From positions 63,282,872-63,346,871 of the forward strand of contig OW121852.1 in NCBI GenBank assembly GCA_933228895.1: DNA of 64,000 nucleotides. The letters are read 5' to 3'. This DNA is from Platycnemis pennipes (taxonomy: Eukaryota; Arthropoda; Insecta; Odonata; Platycnemididae). A program made the translations under genes and the position numbers. Below, piece by piece: positions 10,281 through 21,278 of the stretch. Position 1 is the first letter of the stretch. Each line of letters opens with the position of its first letter. The notes beneath the pieces are model-generated. The model was given only the letters and a program-made list of their open reading frames with translations. It had not been told where the DNA came from and did no database searches.

Positions 10281-11480
10281 ATGACAAATAAAAGGCGGCC
10301 TCCTAGCAACGTTTCACCGCTGAATTATAGAATCCCAGATTCAGCGAAGGCGGAAAGTAAAGGAAGGAAACCTCTTCCTGAGCCGACATCAGTGAAAAAA
10401 GTGTTTTTGATGATGATAGTGCATGTCTGTAGAAGAATCTTGTTTGTGGACACCAAAACAAAAGTTTATATTTACCTAGGCGCATTGTTTGCTGTGTCTC
10501 TGGTAGCTGACGTGATACCTTTTCCAAAGACATATTTTTCTAAGACTAGTAATATTTTTAATCAATATTTTGTTAAACTTGGATGGGGATGGACATTGGC
10601 AGTGACTGTGCCATTTGTGGTCTTAACAAGCACCACGCATTGCTGTGGCGATAGGCAGAAGGTGTACAAACAGTTATTAAGAATGTGCGTTGGCACATTT
10701 ATGTGGTTCTTTTGGACAAAATTGTTTGTATACATCGAAAACTCTTATGGCAAGTGCATAGGAAGAGGTACGTTGGTACCGCAGTCAAAATATGGGTGCT
10801 TAAACAGCGGTTTTCTTTGGAATGGTCTTGACGTCTCAGGTCACGCATTCATTTTAATACACAGCAGTTTAACTATCATTGAAGAAGCACGGGCTATCAA
10901 CGGATGGGAGGGCATTAAGGATATGATACGAAATGAGGAACATAAACGCATCTCAAAGGAAAGAGAGGAATTTGATAAGAGCCCTTTAAAAAGTTTGTCA
11001 CACGCGGAATTCTTTAATCTCAAAACATATTATGATAAATACACACCGTACGTGAGGGGCTTTTTCATCGCGATGGCTTGCATGATGGTGTTATGGGACT
11101 TTATGTTAATTAGTACAATTTTGTATTTTCACATAATGGTGGAGAAGTTGATCAGTGGTGTGATAGCTGTCGTAGTATGGATTTTGACTTATCATTGGTG
11201 GTACCCTTCGCTCAGTTACCCACCACCCGCACCTGGCGAAGGTGGATGCTTTCGTTATCAAGATCAAGTTCGTCCACGGGAAAGTGTGGGTGCCGCAAGT
11301 ACTGCGAGTGCTGGTGCTAGAAAACGATCATTTGGACCTCCTGCCAATGGAAAAGATCAGCTTCCGAAATTCATGGGAATGCCTCTTTATGGCCTTGCGA
11401 ACAAGATGCCAGATGGTAAAGACAAATCCTTTCCAGGTGCATCTATGTCAGAAAGTGAAAACCTCATCATCAGGCAGTAA
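10281..11480 (+). CDS. Fitm: FIT2/FITM, fat storage-inducing transmembrane protein
   Basis: FIT proteins are multi-pass ER membrane proteins of the lipid-phosphatase-like group. In vertebrates FIT2 acts on fatty acyl-CoA and supports lipid-droplet budding and ER health. This is a single uninterrupted 399-codon frame. Family blocks: YFVKLGWGWTLAVTVPFVVL near residues 96-115; GFLWNGLDVSGHAFIL with His188 matching the catalytic His155 of human FIT2; ILYFHIMVEKLISG with His284 matching His214; YHWWYPSLSYP near 304-313. Several hydrophobic spans fit six membrane segments. The protein is longer than vertebrate FIT2 (about 262 residues), with a basic N-terminal tail of about 50 residues and a C-terminal tail of about 85 after WYPS rich in Gly, Ser, Ala and Pro. 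The ATG is in context AACATGACA and is the first in frame. Confidence 0.93.
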   Translation: MTNKRRPPSNVSPLNYRIPDSAKAESKGRKPLPEPTSVKKVFLMMIVHVCRRILFVDTKTKVYIYLGALFAVSLVADVIPFPKTYFSKTSNIFNQYFVKLGWGWTLAVTVPFVVLTSTTHCCGDRQKVYKQLLRMCVGTFMWFFWTKLFVYIENSYGKCIGRGTLVPQSKYGCLNSGFLWNGLDVSGHAFILIHSSLTIIEEARAINGWEGIKDMIRNEEHKRISKEREEFDKSPLKSLSHAEFFNLKTYYDKYTPYVRGFFIAMACMMVLWDFMLISTILYFHIMVEKLISGVIAVVVWILTYHWWYPSLSYPPPAPGEGGCFRYQDQVRPRESVGAASTASAGARKRSFGPPANGKDQLPKFMGMPLYGLANKMPDGKDKSFPGASMSESENLIIRQ

Positions 11481-12060
11481 TTTTACACATGAATCACTAA
11501 ATCTTCCAAAATAACCTTACTTCCCCAAAACTGATAATTTTCTGAAACTTGAGTACTTAGGTATTTATCATTCCCTGCTTTGTTGGTCGGGAATTCTGCA
11601 CACTTTTAATTTGTGACTCTTAACCTGTAAAATGGGATGTTATTTGTTAATACTTTTTTGTTGCATGTTATACAATGGACTGTTATAGATATTTATTTAC
11701 CTTCAGAGACTGGTGAAAATGCCACTTAAGCCTTGCCCAGTGGAAGGTTTTCCCTTCTCATATTGTAATTTTAAACTGGCAGTCAGTTGCACGCATTTCA
11801 GCCAGTACAGTATTTTGTTATCCTGATAGTTATATTATTTACCGATCAAAAACATTATGTTAATTTTTTGTGAGAGTTTCAAGTTTTTTTTAAGCTCCAT
11901 TCAAATAATAATCTGCTCTCTCATGAAATTGGTTATGGATATGGTCATTTTGCTGAAAACGTATTTTTTGTTTTTGGTGAAATGGTTTATTATGTAGACA
12001 AAGTAGCAGATTATAATGCATGTGTGAATAAAAATATCATTCACGTATGATGACTTCTCG
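11481..12060 (+). other. FITM 3' UTR region
   Basis: AT-rich non-coding sequence after the FITM stop. A canonical AATAAA lies at 12027-12032 and is the best polyadenylation-signal candidate. The neighbouring GDAP1 gene is convergent. Confidence 0.5.
12027..12032 (+). terminator. Candidate FITM polyadenylation signal
   Basis: AATAAA about 550 bp after the FITM stop codon. No other perfect hexamer in better position was noticed. The cleavage site is not known. Confidence 0.4.
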
Positions 12061-13412
12061 ATTTGAATCCCCTGTTGAGAATGATTCACGTCTGTTTAAA
12101 GTTAACTTCATTATTGCGGTCAAAAGAGATCCTAGTCTATTTTGCATCAGTGATGGTGTAATGTATTAGTATTTATGCAATATAATTAATACCATTTTAG
12201 GTCATGAGTAGGTACATAAACATTATTATGTTCCTCATGGGAAAGGCATTACAGTAGAATATGAGTGATAGAACTTGTTTCATGAGAGCCAAATTTGAAA
12301 CATTCCCACTTCCTTTCCTGTTTGTACAAGAAATAGGGTTGGTTAAATACTTAAACTCATTCGCTGTGGCTAGGACTTTGAATTTTTTACTGCAGAGTGG
12401 TAGCTCTGTGTGACGTGGGCTTGCCTGGCGGTACTGAACACCAATTGGAATCTGTTCCCAGAGTGAAATTAGAACTATGTTAATATACACCATCATTAGC
12501 AAATGTCTTAAACTGAAATTGTGTGTGGCCATAGTTTTCTATAGGAGCTGGCTTAGGAAATTGTGTGCTGATGCACAGTGGCTGTTGGGATAGAAACATT
12601 TTTTTGGGGTTTCAGTTCAAAAATATTTATTGCATTTACATCCTTCAGGAATTTAATATTTCCACCTTAGTAGGTACATACATACATTTCTGATTAACAC
12701 CTTTATCACAGCCAAACCAAAAGATAATACAGGACACCTGAAGGTTTTTTGCTAGACAAGTCAGCACCGTTTAGAGGCACTAGTGCAATACCATCACCCT
12801 GCTAATGATTCTCAGATAATTCTGACTTAACTGTCACAACAGGAGCAGAGATTCATACTTCATTTTACAGTAATGTTCACTGACATGATTAAAGACGACC
12901 TTTCCTCAATGAAAAGATTCATATAAACTAAGGACATTAAAAAAATTACAAAGATTGCAGAGGTAGGCTCCAAAATGCAGGCATAAAAAATATCCATTTC
13001 TTCATTATAAAAATATGAAGGCAGAACTGTTTGTTTGAGCAGATCTGCTGGCGGATATCTTGCATAAACCATTAACAGTGTTTAATACTTAAAATCTAGA
13101 AAAAAATGAGCAAATTTTAACCTAAAAACTAACTCCACTATCAAAATGTATCTGATTTACTGACTATAAAGTTACTCAAAAACTATGCACACCACGAACA
13201 ACTTCAATACAATCGGTCATTTTCAAAAATAATCACCAATTTCACGAAATGCAAGAAGGAAAACCAAGTGTTTCGTCTAAAATTATTCTAGCCTATTCCC
13301 ACAGTGCAACTAAATTTTTCAATGCATTAAATGTTCAAAATAAGCAGCAGATAACCAGCCAGTCAATAATGTGTAACGAATCTGGTTGTGGAATGATGAA
13401 AATATTTCGATC
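12061..13412 (-). other. Convergent intergenic space and GDAP1 3' UTR
   Basis: No coding frame is recognised. The minus-strand part from 13412 down to about 12605 is probably GDAP1 3' UTR, ending at the polyadenylation signal at 12626-12631. The remaining stretch between the two gene ends is AT-rich and plain. Confidence 0.45.
12626..12631 (-). terminator. Candidate GDAP1 polyadenylation signal
   Basis: TTTATT on the plus strand is AATAAA on the minus strand, about 780 bp beyond the GDAP1 stop, in the convergent gap with FITM. Confidence 0.4.
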
Positions 13413-15887
13413 CTACCGTTTTCGCTGTAAGTAGACAAAAATAGTTATGGCTGCCATTGCAATAGCAACAGTGCCCATGACTAGTGATACTGGATAACCC
13501 ATTTTTGCCACCTCTCCTAAATGAGATATACCAGATGGAACTGAGGCAACAAATGAATCTCTTTGCTGGACCTTAGAAAAATATTTCTCTATGTGAGGAC
13601 GATGAGGTATCCAAAACCTATGCTCCAAGCCCAAACATCTGAGTCGCTCCAATAAGGCAGCCAATGAAATATCAGCCACAGTGAACTGTTCACAGCAGAG
13701 CCACAAGTTTGAGTTCCCTGGAATGAGAATAAAAATTCAGTCTCCAGTTTCTCATACAGGTGGTACAGCCATGGAATATTTTCTTTAGGAGTAGTTTCAT
13801 GGCAATCTACATACTTTGGGATCATAAATTGGCTTTTCTAGGTCATATGATTAGATCACCACAGGAATCACCCTGGCACATTTCGAATGGCATGACTTGT
13901 CCATGAGTATCTTTGTGAGATACATTCAGGGGCATCGGAACTATTTTCACTGGGAGGGGCCAACCTTGAAAAGGGCTTGGCTCTTAAGAAAAGGGCCCGG
14001 CTCCTATGAAAAGGGCCCGCATTTTTTGCGGATATGAGGGGATAAAGACTAGAATTCCGCTAATGGTGCGTATGAAGGCGGTAGAACGCGTCAGAAGGGA
14101 AAAGGCAAGCTGGAAGCAAGTGAAATTTAATTTTTATCAATGAAGACTCATTTCTAAAGGGCCCGGGGCATATTCTGGGGAGGGGGGGGGGGCGGCGAAT
14201 GCCCCCCCTGCCACCCACTTCGGACACCGCTGGATATTGCTTGATTATCACCATCAAATGGTATGGCACATTCCTTTCCGAAGCTAAGATTCAATTTTTT
14301 CCAGCTCCCTAAGTAAATCCTTAAATATTTCTCCCCCACATAACTACAGCAAACAATAAGATAAAGGCATCAGTTTAAATTGAGTGTCGCACCAATGGAT
14401 TACACTGACAACTGGAGGCATTATGACAACTACGAAAGGTTGAATATCCTTGAAAATATTCAGATTGCATTACTGGAAAAGGAAATTCACTTAAATAGTT
14501 CCATTTATACCTCAATATTTCACTTTGCCACAGTAAAGAAATTTGTCCACAATATTTTACCCGCTGGCAACAATTTGAATGAAGACTGGGATTTATGACC
14601 TTGAATTAAGATATATTCATCACTTCAACCTCTGTGAAATGCATGAAAGCTGGTAGGAAGAATACAATGGCACATCTAGAACGGAATATACCTAATGCCC
14701 AAGGTCATAATCTTGAGGGTCACAGAAAAGTGGAAGATAGGTTCCAAAACAGTTTATCGCCCAAGAGTTCACCATAAAAGCGCAATTTTGCATAGCAATC
14801 CTACCTTAAGAATGTCTGGTAATTCAAAATGGTGAAATTCCTATAGTTTAATATTAGCTCAAATTTACCTACTCAAAAGATTGAATTACATACTTAGAAA
14901 GTGAATTACAAATACCTTGGTCGTGGCTACTTAATTCTCCCTCTACTTCAACTAATACAGAATCTACTAGATCCAAAACTTTTGAGAATTCTTCTTTAAC
15001 AGTAACGATTTTGTGCTTTTGTTCTTGAAATTCTGCTTTCTGAAGCAGAACTTCTTTGTGTTCCGGATTCTTTTCGGCACATTCCTTCAATTTTCGGCAG
15101 CTATTTTCATCAGCAACTGAGGAATAAAGGAGGCAAGTAAGCCACTACACTGCAACTCATAAGAATTAATAGAAAGCAACCCAAGTACATACCCATCATC
15201 AGCTTTCTCACTGGCTTAATGAATGGAGGTTTGGGGTTTTGGCAAAATTCCGGATTATAGAACGAACCCATAGTTATTATCCCCGTCGGGAGTTGATCCA
15301 AAATATTTCGAAAGTGCAACACTTTCTGCCTTACTTCTGGCCCCATATCGAGCGGAATAAGACGACGTGAATCTCCTGCTCGAGAAAAAGATCGTAGTGA
15401 ATTGAAGCTGATAATTTTTAGGATTAGAAGAATGGAGCACAATGTTTATAACCTACCATTACTAAAGTTATCCTCTAAATATTCGATTATTCGAGACGAG
15501 TCTGGTATTATCTTAACACCATCTTTCAGGACAGGTACTTCCCCACGAGGATTTATTTGCAAATACCAAGGCTGATACTGTTCTCCCTTCCGAATCATTA
15601 CGATACGTGACTTAAAATCAATTTTTTTCTCATGTAGAGCCATGAGAACCTGCAATCAAGGCCACCTTTATTCGAAGAAAACATCAACCATTTTCCTACA
15701 ATTTGATAAATTATAATGAATCTCAATTTGCGTATCAGTAAACTCAATTTGGCACTGACAGGTAAATTACACTATATCTCATTACCTTTTGGGAATAAAA
15801 TGAATAGTGATAGTAATACAAAAGAAGCCCATTTCCTTTCCCATTCTTACTACCCCCAGCCCTGTCGTGATCGTCTCCGTCTCCCAT
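13413..15887 (-). CDS. Gdap1: GDAP1 homologue (mitochondrial outer-membrane GST-like protein)
   Basis: GDAP1 is a tail-anchored protein of the mitochondrial outer membrane with a GST fold; in animals it affects mitochondrial fission and redox state, and human mutations cause Charcot-Marie-Tooth disease. Exons on the minus strand: 15887-15786, 15649-15457, 15375-15193, 15116-14916 and 13717-13413. All borders are GT-AG, all phases agree, and the protein is 327 residues (family about 320-358). It opens MGDGDDHDRAGGSKNGKGNG, a Gly/Asp-rich leader. Then come LLLYYYHYSFYSQKVLMALH (thioredoxin-like half), INPRGEVPVLKDG with the cis-Pro region, SSRIIEYLEDNF, a charged helical insert around EFQEQKHKIVTVKEEFSKVL typical of GDAP1 rather than ordinary GSTs, WLCCEQFTVADISLAALLER (C-terminal helices), and a membrane anchor ending VYLQRKR. 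Intron 4 contains a G-rich repeat. Confidence 0.92.
13927..14232. repeat. G-rich non-autonomous element in GDAP1 intron 4
   Basis: Left end CAGGGGCATCGGAACT (13927-13942). The right end, reversed, reads CAGCGGTGTCCGAAGT (to 14232). They agree at 11 of 16 positions and look like decayed inverted termini. The interior has three AAAAGGGC-type words (about 13970-14020) and a long run of G (about 14180-14192). The flanks GATACATT and GATATTGC share only their first four bases. It is probably an old hAT-like MITE, but this is weakly supported. Confidence 0.4.
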
Positions 15888-16188
15888 TGTTAATATCGCT
15901 AATATGATGCAAAATTACCCCACTTGAAAATTACGAGACTTCTGTCAGCTGCCGTTTGTGCCCAACATGACCCAGTTGTTTTTCTGTTGCCAGCGCCAAA
16001 CCTCGAAATTGCCACATCGTGGGTACTAGAAACAAATGACATGAGTTAAGAGATGTCATAATTTTTAACTGTTAAGCGGGGAAAGAAAGGTGAGGTATTG
16101 CTGCTTGTTCATGATAACTATAAACAAACTATAAATTCAGCCTGGGAAATGCCTCCAACAGTTCAATTTTAATAGTGATTTCCGCATT
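15888..16188. other. GDAP1 5' flank, no gene seen
   Basis: About 300 bp between the GDAP1 start and the end of the next minus-strand candidate. It would contain the GDAP1 5' UTR and promoter. No motif is clear enough to call. Confidence 0.4.
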
Positions 16189-16825
16189 TCAGAGAAGGAT
16201 GCATCTATATCTGTGATATATTATTGAAGTTCTCATCTTGTGAATGGATGTTCCTTGCGCCCTATTATTCATTTGAATAACTTGGTCCATCATACCAAAT
16301 TCCCATGGTTCCCACGAAATAACGGAGGAATGGAAATAGTAAGGATCACAACTCTTGTATATGTCATTAAATCGTTCATGTATCCGTTTGAGAATAGATT
16401 CCAATCGAATACCTGCCACTTACCAAAATAAGTCATCCATAATTGCATATACATTAGAATAAATCTGTAGCATCAATGCCTTAGTATTTATAGGAAGGTA
16501 AATATTAAAATGGTAACGAAATTGAAGGGTATAATATCCGCAGAATTGATTAGCCCCTCAGTTCGTGGTGGGATATTGTGTACCTAATGTATAAAATTGT
16601 AGGCACTTTCACTCAGTCGGTTAACCAAAGTTTTCATATACCTATGAGTTACTACAAAATCGAATATGAACGAAATTTTTTACCTTGAAATACTGCACGA
16701 GTCTCATTTGCTTTTAAACAGGCAAAGAATAATGTAGTGGCGAAGGTAGTCTGTTGAATTATCAACCGAATCGAACCAAAGATTAGAAACAGAGCTAACG
16801 AAATTGTGAGGAGTTGCGATTTCAT
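16189..16825 (-). CDS. Hypothetical two-exon small secreted or membrane protein
   Basis: I do not recognise this protein. Exon A (16825-16684) starts MKSQLLTISLALFLIFGSIR, which looks like a signal peptide or signal anchor, and ends at a GTAAAA donor. Exon B (16412-16189) begins after GTGGCAG and reads on to a TGA. The phases match (a split Gly codon) and give 121 residues. The exon B part contains SILKRIHERFNDIYKSCDPY and is mixed-charge and helical in look. There is an in-frame ATG further upstream (16906), so the start is uncertain. With no family support it could be chance, but the signal-like start plus a phase-consistent splice is suggestive. Its end lies 300 bp upstream of GDAP1, same strand. 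Confidence 0.3.
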
Positions 16826-18610
16826 ATGGGTAAGGTAAAACAGTATGTGTCTGCATTGATGAAAATATTTGTGGAAAGGAACAAAATAATCAGTATGGTT
16901 TTGCATGTTTTGTGGATTTTGAAAAGGCGTAGGTCACAAAGTAAAGTGGGAGGAGGATAGGTACCTAGTGGAGAGAGAGCAAAATTCATTAATTATCCAG
17001 AAATATAAGTTGGGTGGAGAATCGAATTGGGTGGTAATACGGAGAGGTTTAGACTGGCTGTCCGTTATCACCAGTACTGTTTATAACATATATTGAGAGG
17101 TGTGGGATGGGCTTGGTGCAGGAGTGAGGGGAAGTCACTGAAGTCGTAAGATTCGCTGGCAATCAAGTGCGAGTCACTCTAGGGATTACTTAGGTTATAG
17201 ATACATGAGAAAAGTCTTGCTAAAAGAAGATTTAACCTTGTAAATGACTGATGATATTTTTTAGAACCATAAGAGCAAAAATAAATTTAAAAGTAGGAGG
17301 TCCATATTAATAATAAAATATCTTCATTGGGGCAAGACTGTGACAAAACTATCCCTTCTTGCATTTCAACCCTAATGGGTTAGATTCAGAAGAAACCTCT
17401 AACTTTGGGGACCGCACAACTGGGTCAGATGGAGGAATTTAGCTACCAGGATAATATACTGGAGGGAAATGTGTGGAGTTGCATTGAAGCTGATGTGGAG
17501 GAGAATCAAATTGGTCTACATCTACTCATAGAGAAGAACTAATGACATAATTATTAAGTAGGAACATCAAGAAAAACTGATAAAACGCCTGACACATAGT
17601 AGCATTTTGTGGTGCCAAAACATATGGAATTTAAGGAAAGAAGAAAATAGACTTAGGGTTTTGAGATGTGACTATAGAGATAGATGGAGCTGAGGTGATT
17701 GGTGAGACATACGATTGGGTATTGTATGTAGTGCTAGCTATGGTATAGGAGAGGAGGAAGTACTTCCTACGTAGATTGAGGACATTAGGAGAAGGCAGAG
17801 AACTTGGATGAAGCAATTGCTTACTTACTTACTTATTTACTTATTACTTAAGTAATAAGAGGGAAAGTTGTGTTGAAAGACATTCCAGTGTAAGGGATTG
17901 GTTGTTGTGGTGGCTGAAAAGAGGTCATGGTAAGAGTTTTCGTCCATCCAAACCTGGCTAAATTGGTAGATTACTAATTATATTGACAATGCAAAGAACA
18001 ATGCACACTTCATCATGTAATAAACAGGAAACTGGGTTCAGCACAAGAATTCGCTGTTCAATGGAACATTCTGTGATACCTGTTGAATACATACTATCCT
18101 TTTAGAGTTAGAGGGACAAATTACTACATACTAGCAATGATGAACAGTTTCCAGCATCATCAGGGATCCACAGATATAGAGCTGTTATTTGAAGTTGTCT
18201 TTGAGATCAATAAGCTTAGCTGGGGAGCATACATCACATTTTTATTGTCTAGAAATCACTTAGGTGCGGGAAAAGTATTTTTAGATAATATGTATATTGG
18301 AATAAATTGGTTTTCATGTTTACAGCAAAATAATTCCTGGTTAGTTATTTTTCTCTTTACAGCATCTCAAAACCATTCATATTTTCATCTTTAATTGGTG
18401 AATGTAGCATATTGTCAAAATCAAAATACCCACGTAAAGGTGACAGAATGTTTAAAGTAGTTTAGAAAGCATACCTTATGATAGGCCAAACATACCTGCG
18501 TAGTAGACCACCTCTGATAGCTGAATGCAAATTCAATATTGGAGATTTGTGGTAAACCCTAATTTTTACCATGTACATCTCCAATCACCATTCTTTTATC
18601 ATATTTTCAG
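16826..18610. other. 1.8 kb intergenic, no gene recognised; TTAC microsatellite
   Basis: AT-rich sequence without a recognisable protein or RNA. A TTAC/TTAT simple repeat lies at about 17820-17852. The open frame at 18083-18394 has no features I know and poor coding look. Confidence 0.45.
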
Positions 18611-18835
18611 TTATTATATTTGTCTACCATCTGGATGGATATGTTTGGAAGAGGTCGTGACATATCTGATCTCCCAAGACCTATGGCTGGGTGCTATTAC
18701 ATGTATGGGGAAGGACTTTGTTTTATTAGCCAGAGCTTCATCGACCTGAAAGTGTGGAATCAACATCAAGTTTCTGCAGACCCAGGACCCTTGCTTGCAG
18801 TCAATCCAGAAATGCCCTATCCAGCAGACAATAAG
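18611..18835 (+). CDS. Orphan exon-like block, unknown protein
   Basis: Between a clean acceptor (ATATTTTCAG, ending 18610) and a donor (AATAAG|GTATTC, 18835/18836) lie exactly 75 codons with no stop. The block starts LLYLSTIWMDMFGRGRDISD and continues through LPRPMAGCYYMYGEGLCFIS to DPGPLLAVNPEMPYPADNK. Aromatic, Gly, Pro and Cys content and the balanced, non-repetitive make-up look like a conserved domain exon rather than noise. I cannot name the family, and I find no partner exon nearby, so it may be a piece of a large gene with long introns, a retained exon of a dead gene, or part of a mobile element. Confidence 0.4.
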
Positions 18836-19385
18836 GTATTCAATTTCTTCCTGGCTTGATGGTTCTCTTCCAAAATGAGCTTGGAAAAGGTGCTATATGG
18901 ACATAACTCTCCACTTCCTACGTCACATTTGCTGATTTAACCCTGTAACTTGGGTCAGTCACTCCACCTGTTAACATAAAATACTGTTTTACATTGTTGA
19001 TTTGGGTCAGGTCCATTCTGGTAGATTTTACATGTATTGAGATTTATATGTCGGTGTTCCATTGTAAGGCCATAGCCAGGAAATTTTTTCGGGGGAGTTC
19101 AATTATGACTATACCCCCAAAAATATTTCTGGCTAGGGTTTTAGGTTACTGGTTTAGAGCATGGAATGAGGCCCCAAAAAAAAACTCTTTTGGGAGCGTG
19201 TTCAATGATTCGGAGCTTGAGACAGTCACCATAGATTAATTGGTCAAGATATGAAATATACCTACCTATATTTTTACACAAAAATTCTTTTATTTATTTG
19301 GAATAGGATATTTATAATCTATTTTTATGGTCACTATTTTATTAGATTTTAGGTTTTGTTAAGTGTAGTGCTGTAATTTACATTA
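18836..19385. other. Non-coding stretch with a short hairpin repeat
   Basis: No gene is seen. At 19073-19135 a short palindromic repeat (its own entry) is present. The rest is AT-rich. Confidence 0.4.
19073..19135. repeat. Short inverted repeat with G/C-tract arms
   Basis: TAGCCAGGAAATTTTTTCGG pairs with the reverse of CCAAAAATATTTCTGGCTA across a short spacer. It looks like a miniature fragment holding both ends of a transposon whose termini read TAGCCAG(G/A)AATTTTTTCGGGGG. Confidence 0.5.
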
Positions 19386-21278
19386 TTAACCCCTCAAGCG
19401 TGACTTTAAATGGAGGCATTTAATCCCTCTGCGTGTGCGACGTACCGTCTGTGTCCGCTATAATCCGTGTCTCAAGAATGTGCGGAGCACCGCTTGCATC
19501 CAGGTTTTTCATTGGGAATTCTTATCGCTCACGCTCAAATATATCTATTTTCAGCGAGTATATATGTGGTCCAATGCCTCCTGCCTTCGTCCTGGTTCTC
19601 CTATGTATCCGTGTTAATGTTTATGCATCTAAAAAAATTTCTTTCAACTCATGCCTTGGAAAGGGAAGGCTCTCTCGGTCCTTCCAGGCATGGTCACTGA
19701 ATGCTTCTAGGAACTTCTAAGACCTGTCAGCTCCGGTATCTTATTTACGATGTTTGGATAAGGGTCGAGTAAGATACCCTGATGCCTATGGTTGAGTAGG
19801 GGGCTTAGTTTTTTTTTCTTCGTTGGAACCATCCCATTGCTGAACCCTATTTAGTTGACCATGGCTTCTAGCTCACGTGAGTTGTCTGATGAGCAAGTGC
19901 TTGACGTTCTGGAAGATGAGAGTGCAGTATGTTCAGATACAATTTCTCAGGATTCAATTGGCTACTCTCTGGATTCTAGTTCTGAAGAGGAAGAACCTCC
20001 TCAATTGTCTGTGGATGTCCAAGATATAAATTGGGAAGAGATCGACAGTGCTAATCCTCCTGTGCCTTTTGCGTGTGATATGCTTGGGAAACTTGCTTAT
20101 TTTTCAATGATGATCTAATTGCTATAATAGTGACTGAAACAAACTGCTATGCAGAACAGTTTCTTGCCCATGAGAAAAAAAAACTTGCCACAAAAAAATT
20201 GCGCTTTCAAAAATGGGTTCCTACAACTCTGAGAGAAATAAGGGTATTCCTAGGTTTGCTTATGTTGATGGGAATAATTCAGAAACCAAACCTCAGAATG
20301 TATTTTAGTAGACAACATATATTAGAAACTCCATTTTTTCCTAATGTAATGAGTGAAGAAAAGTTTTCATTACTGACTAAATTTCTGTTTTGTGAATACA
20401 TAACACCAATGAGGAAATAAAAAGGGATCCAAAACTGTATAAAATTCTACCAATTAGTGAATATTTAAAAAATAAATTCCAATAAGTGTATGTGCTGGGA
20501 AAGGAAGTCAGTGTTGATGAATCTTTGTTATTGTGGAGAAACTTTTGGACTCGGGCAGATGTATTTATATGGACAATTACTACAGTAGTCCTGATCTTTT
20601 TTTGAGATTAGTTCAGATGACAACAGATGCTGTAGGATCAGTTAAAATTACACACAAAGGTAAAAGGTAAACCAAATTTAATAGGAAGCTCAAGAAAGGA
20701 GAAGTGGCTAGCGCAAAGTGTGGGAAATTAGTTGCATTGAAGTGGAAGGATAAGCACGATGTGACAATGCTAACCACTAAAATTTCAGACCAAATGCATC
20801 CCGTTTGTCGGAAGGGTGGGTTAGAATGTGTGAACAAACCTGTGTGTGTAATAGATTACAATAAATATATGGGAGGTGTAGACTTGAAAGACCAACTTTT
20901 AGAATATTCTTGCTAGAAAGGAAAAGGACAAAAGTGTGGTACAAGAAATTATTCAACCATTTTGTAAATATAGCTGTCTTAAATTCTTACATTCTATACT
21001 GCAAGGCTGGTAACAATAAAGATCATGTCTTGTTCCGTGTAGACTTAGTCAATAAAATCATAGTCAAGTATCATGGACAGAACATCGAGAAACACAAAGG
21101 GGGGCCCTTAGATATGGATATGGAATGTACACGCTTGACAGGCCAGCATTTTATTGAAGAAAACCCAAAAACAGAATCATTGAATTTTCCTATGCCTCGC
21201 AACGCAAACTACCTACCTGTTACGTCAGCAAGAAGGCTGCGCAACCCGCCATTTCAGAACCTTTTCAAATGGCTTTAA
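19386..21278 (+). pseudogene. Decayed piggyBac transposon with broken transposase
   Basis: PiggyBac elements move by a DDD transposase and insert at TTAA. The 5' boundary is probably TTAA at 19386 followed by CCCCTCAAGCG. The acidic N-terminus begins near 19855 with DSSSEEEEPPQLS. Then come KWVPTTLREIRVFLGLLMLM and PFFPNVMSEEKFSLLTKFLF. Catalytic aspartates are visible in VDESLLLW (codon at 20515), MDNYYSSPDL (20572) and VIDYNKYMGGVDLKDQLL (20854). Only about 19 codons separate the first two, where the family has about 70-80, so there is an internal deletion. Several frameshifts and stops interrupt it. The frame ends at RRLRNPP plus a few residues, so the cysteine-rich C-terminal domain is lost, and no 3' terminal repeat is found. 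Confidence 0.85.

Noticed and set aside
15692..15907. Plus-strand 63-codon frame over GDAP1 exon 1
   Set aside because: It is the antisense shadow of the GDAP1 first exon.
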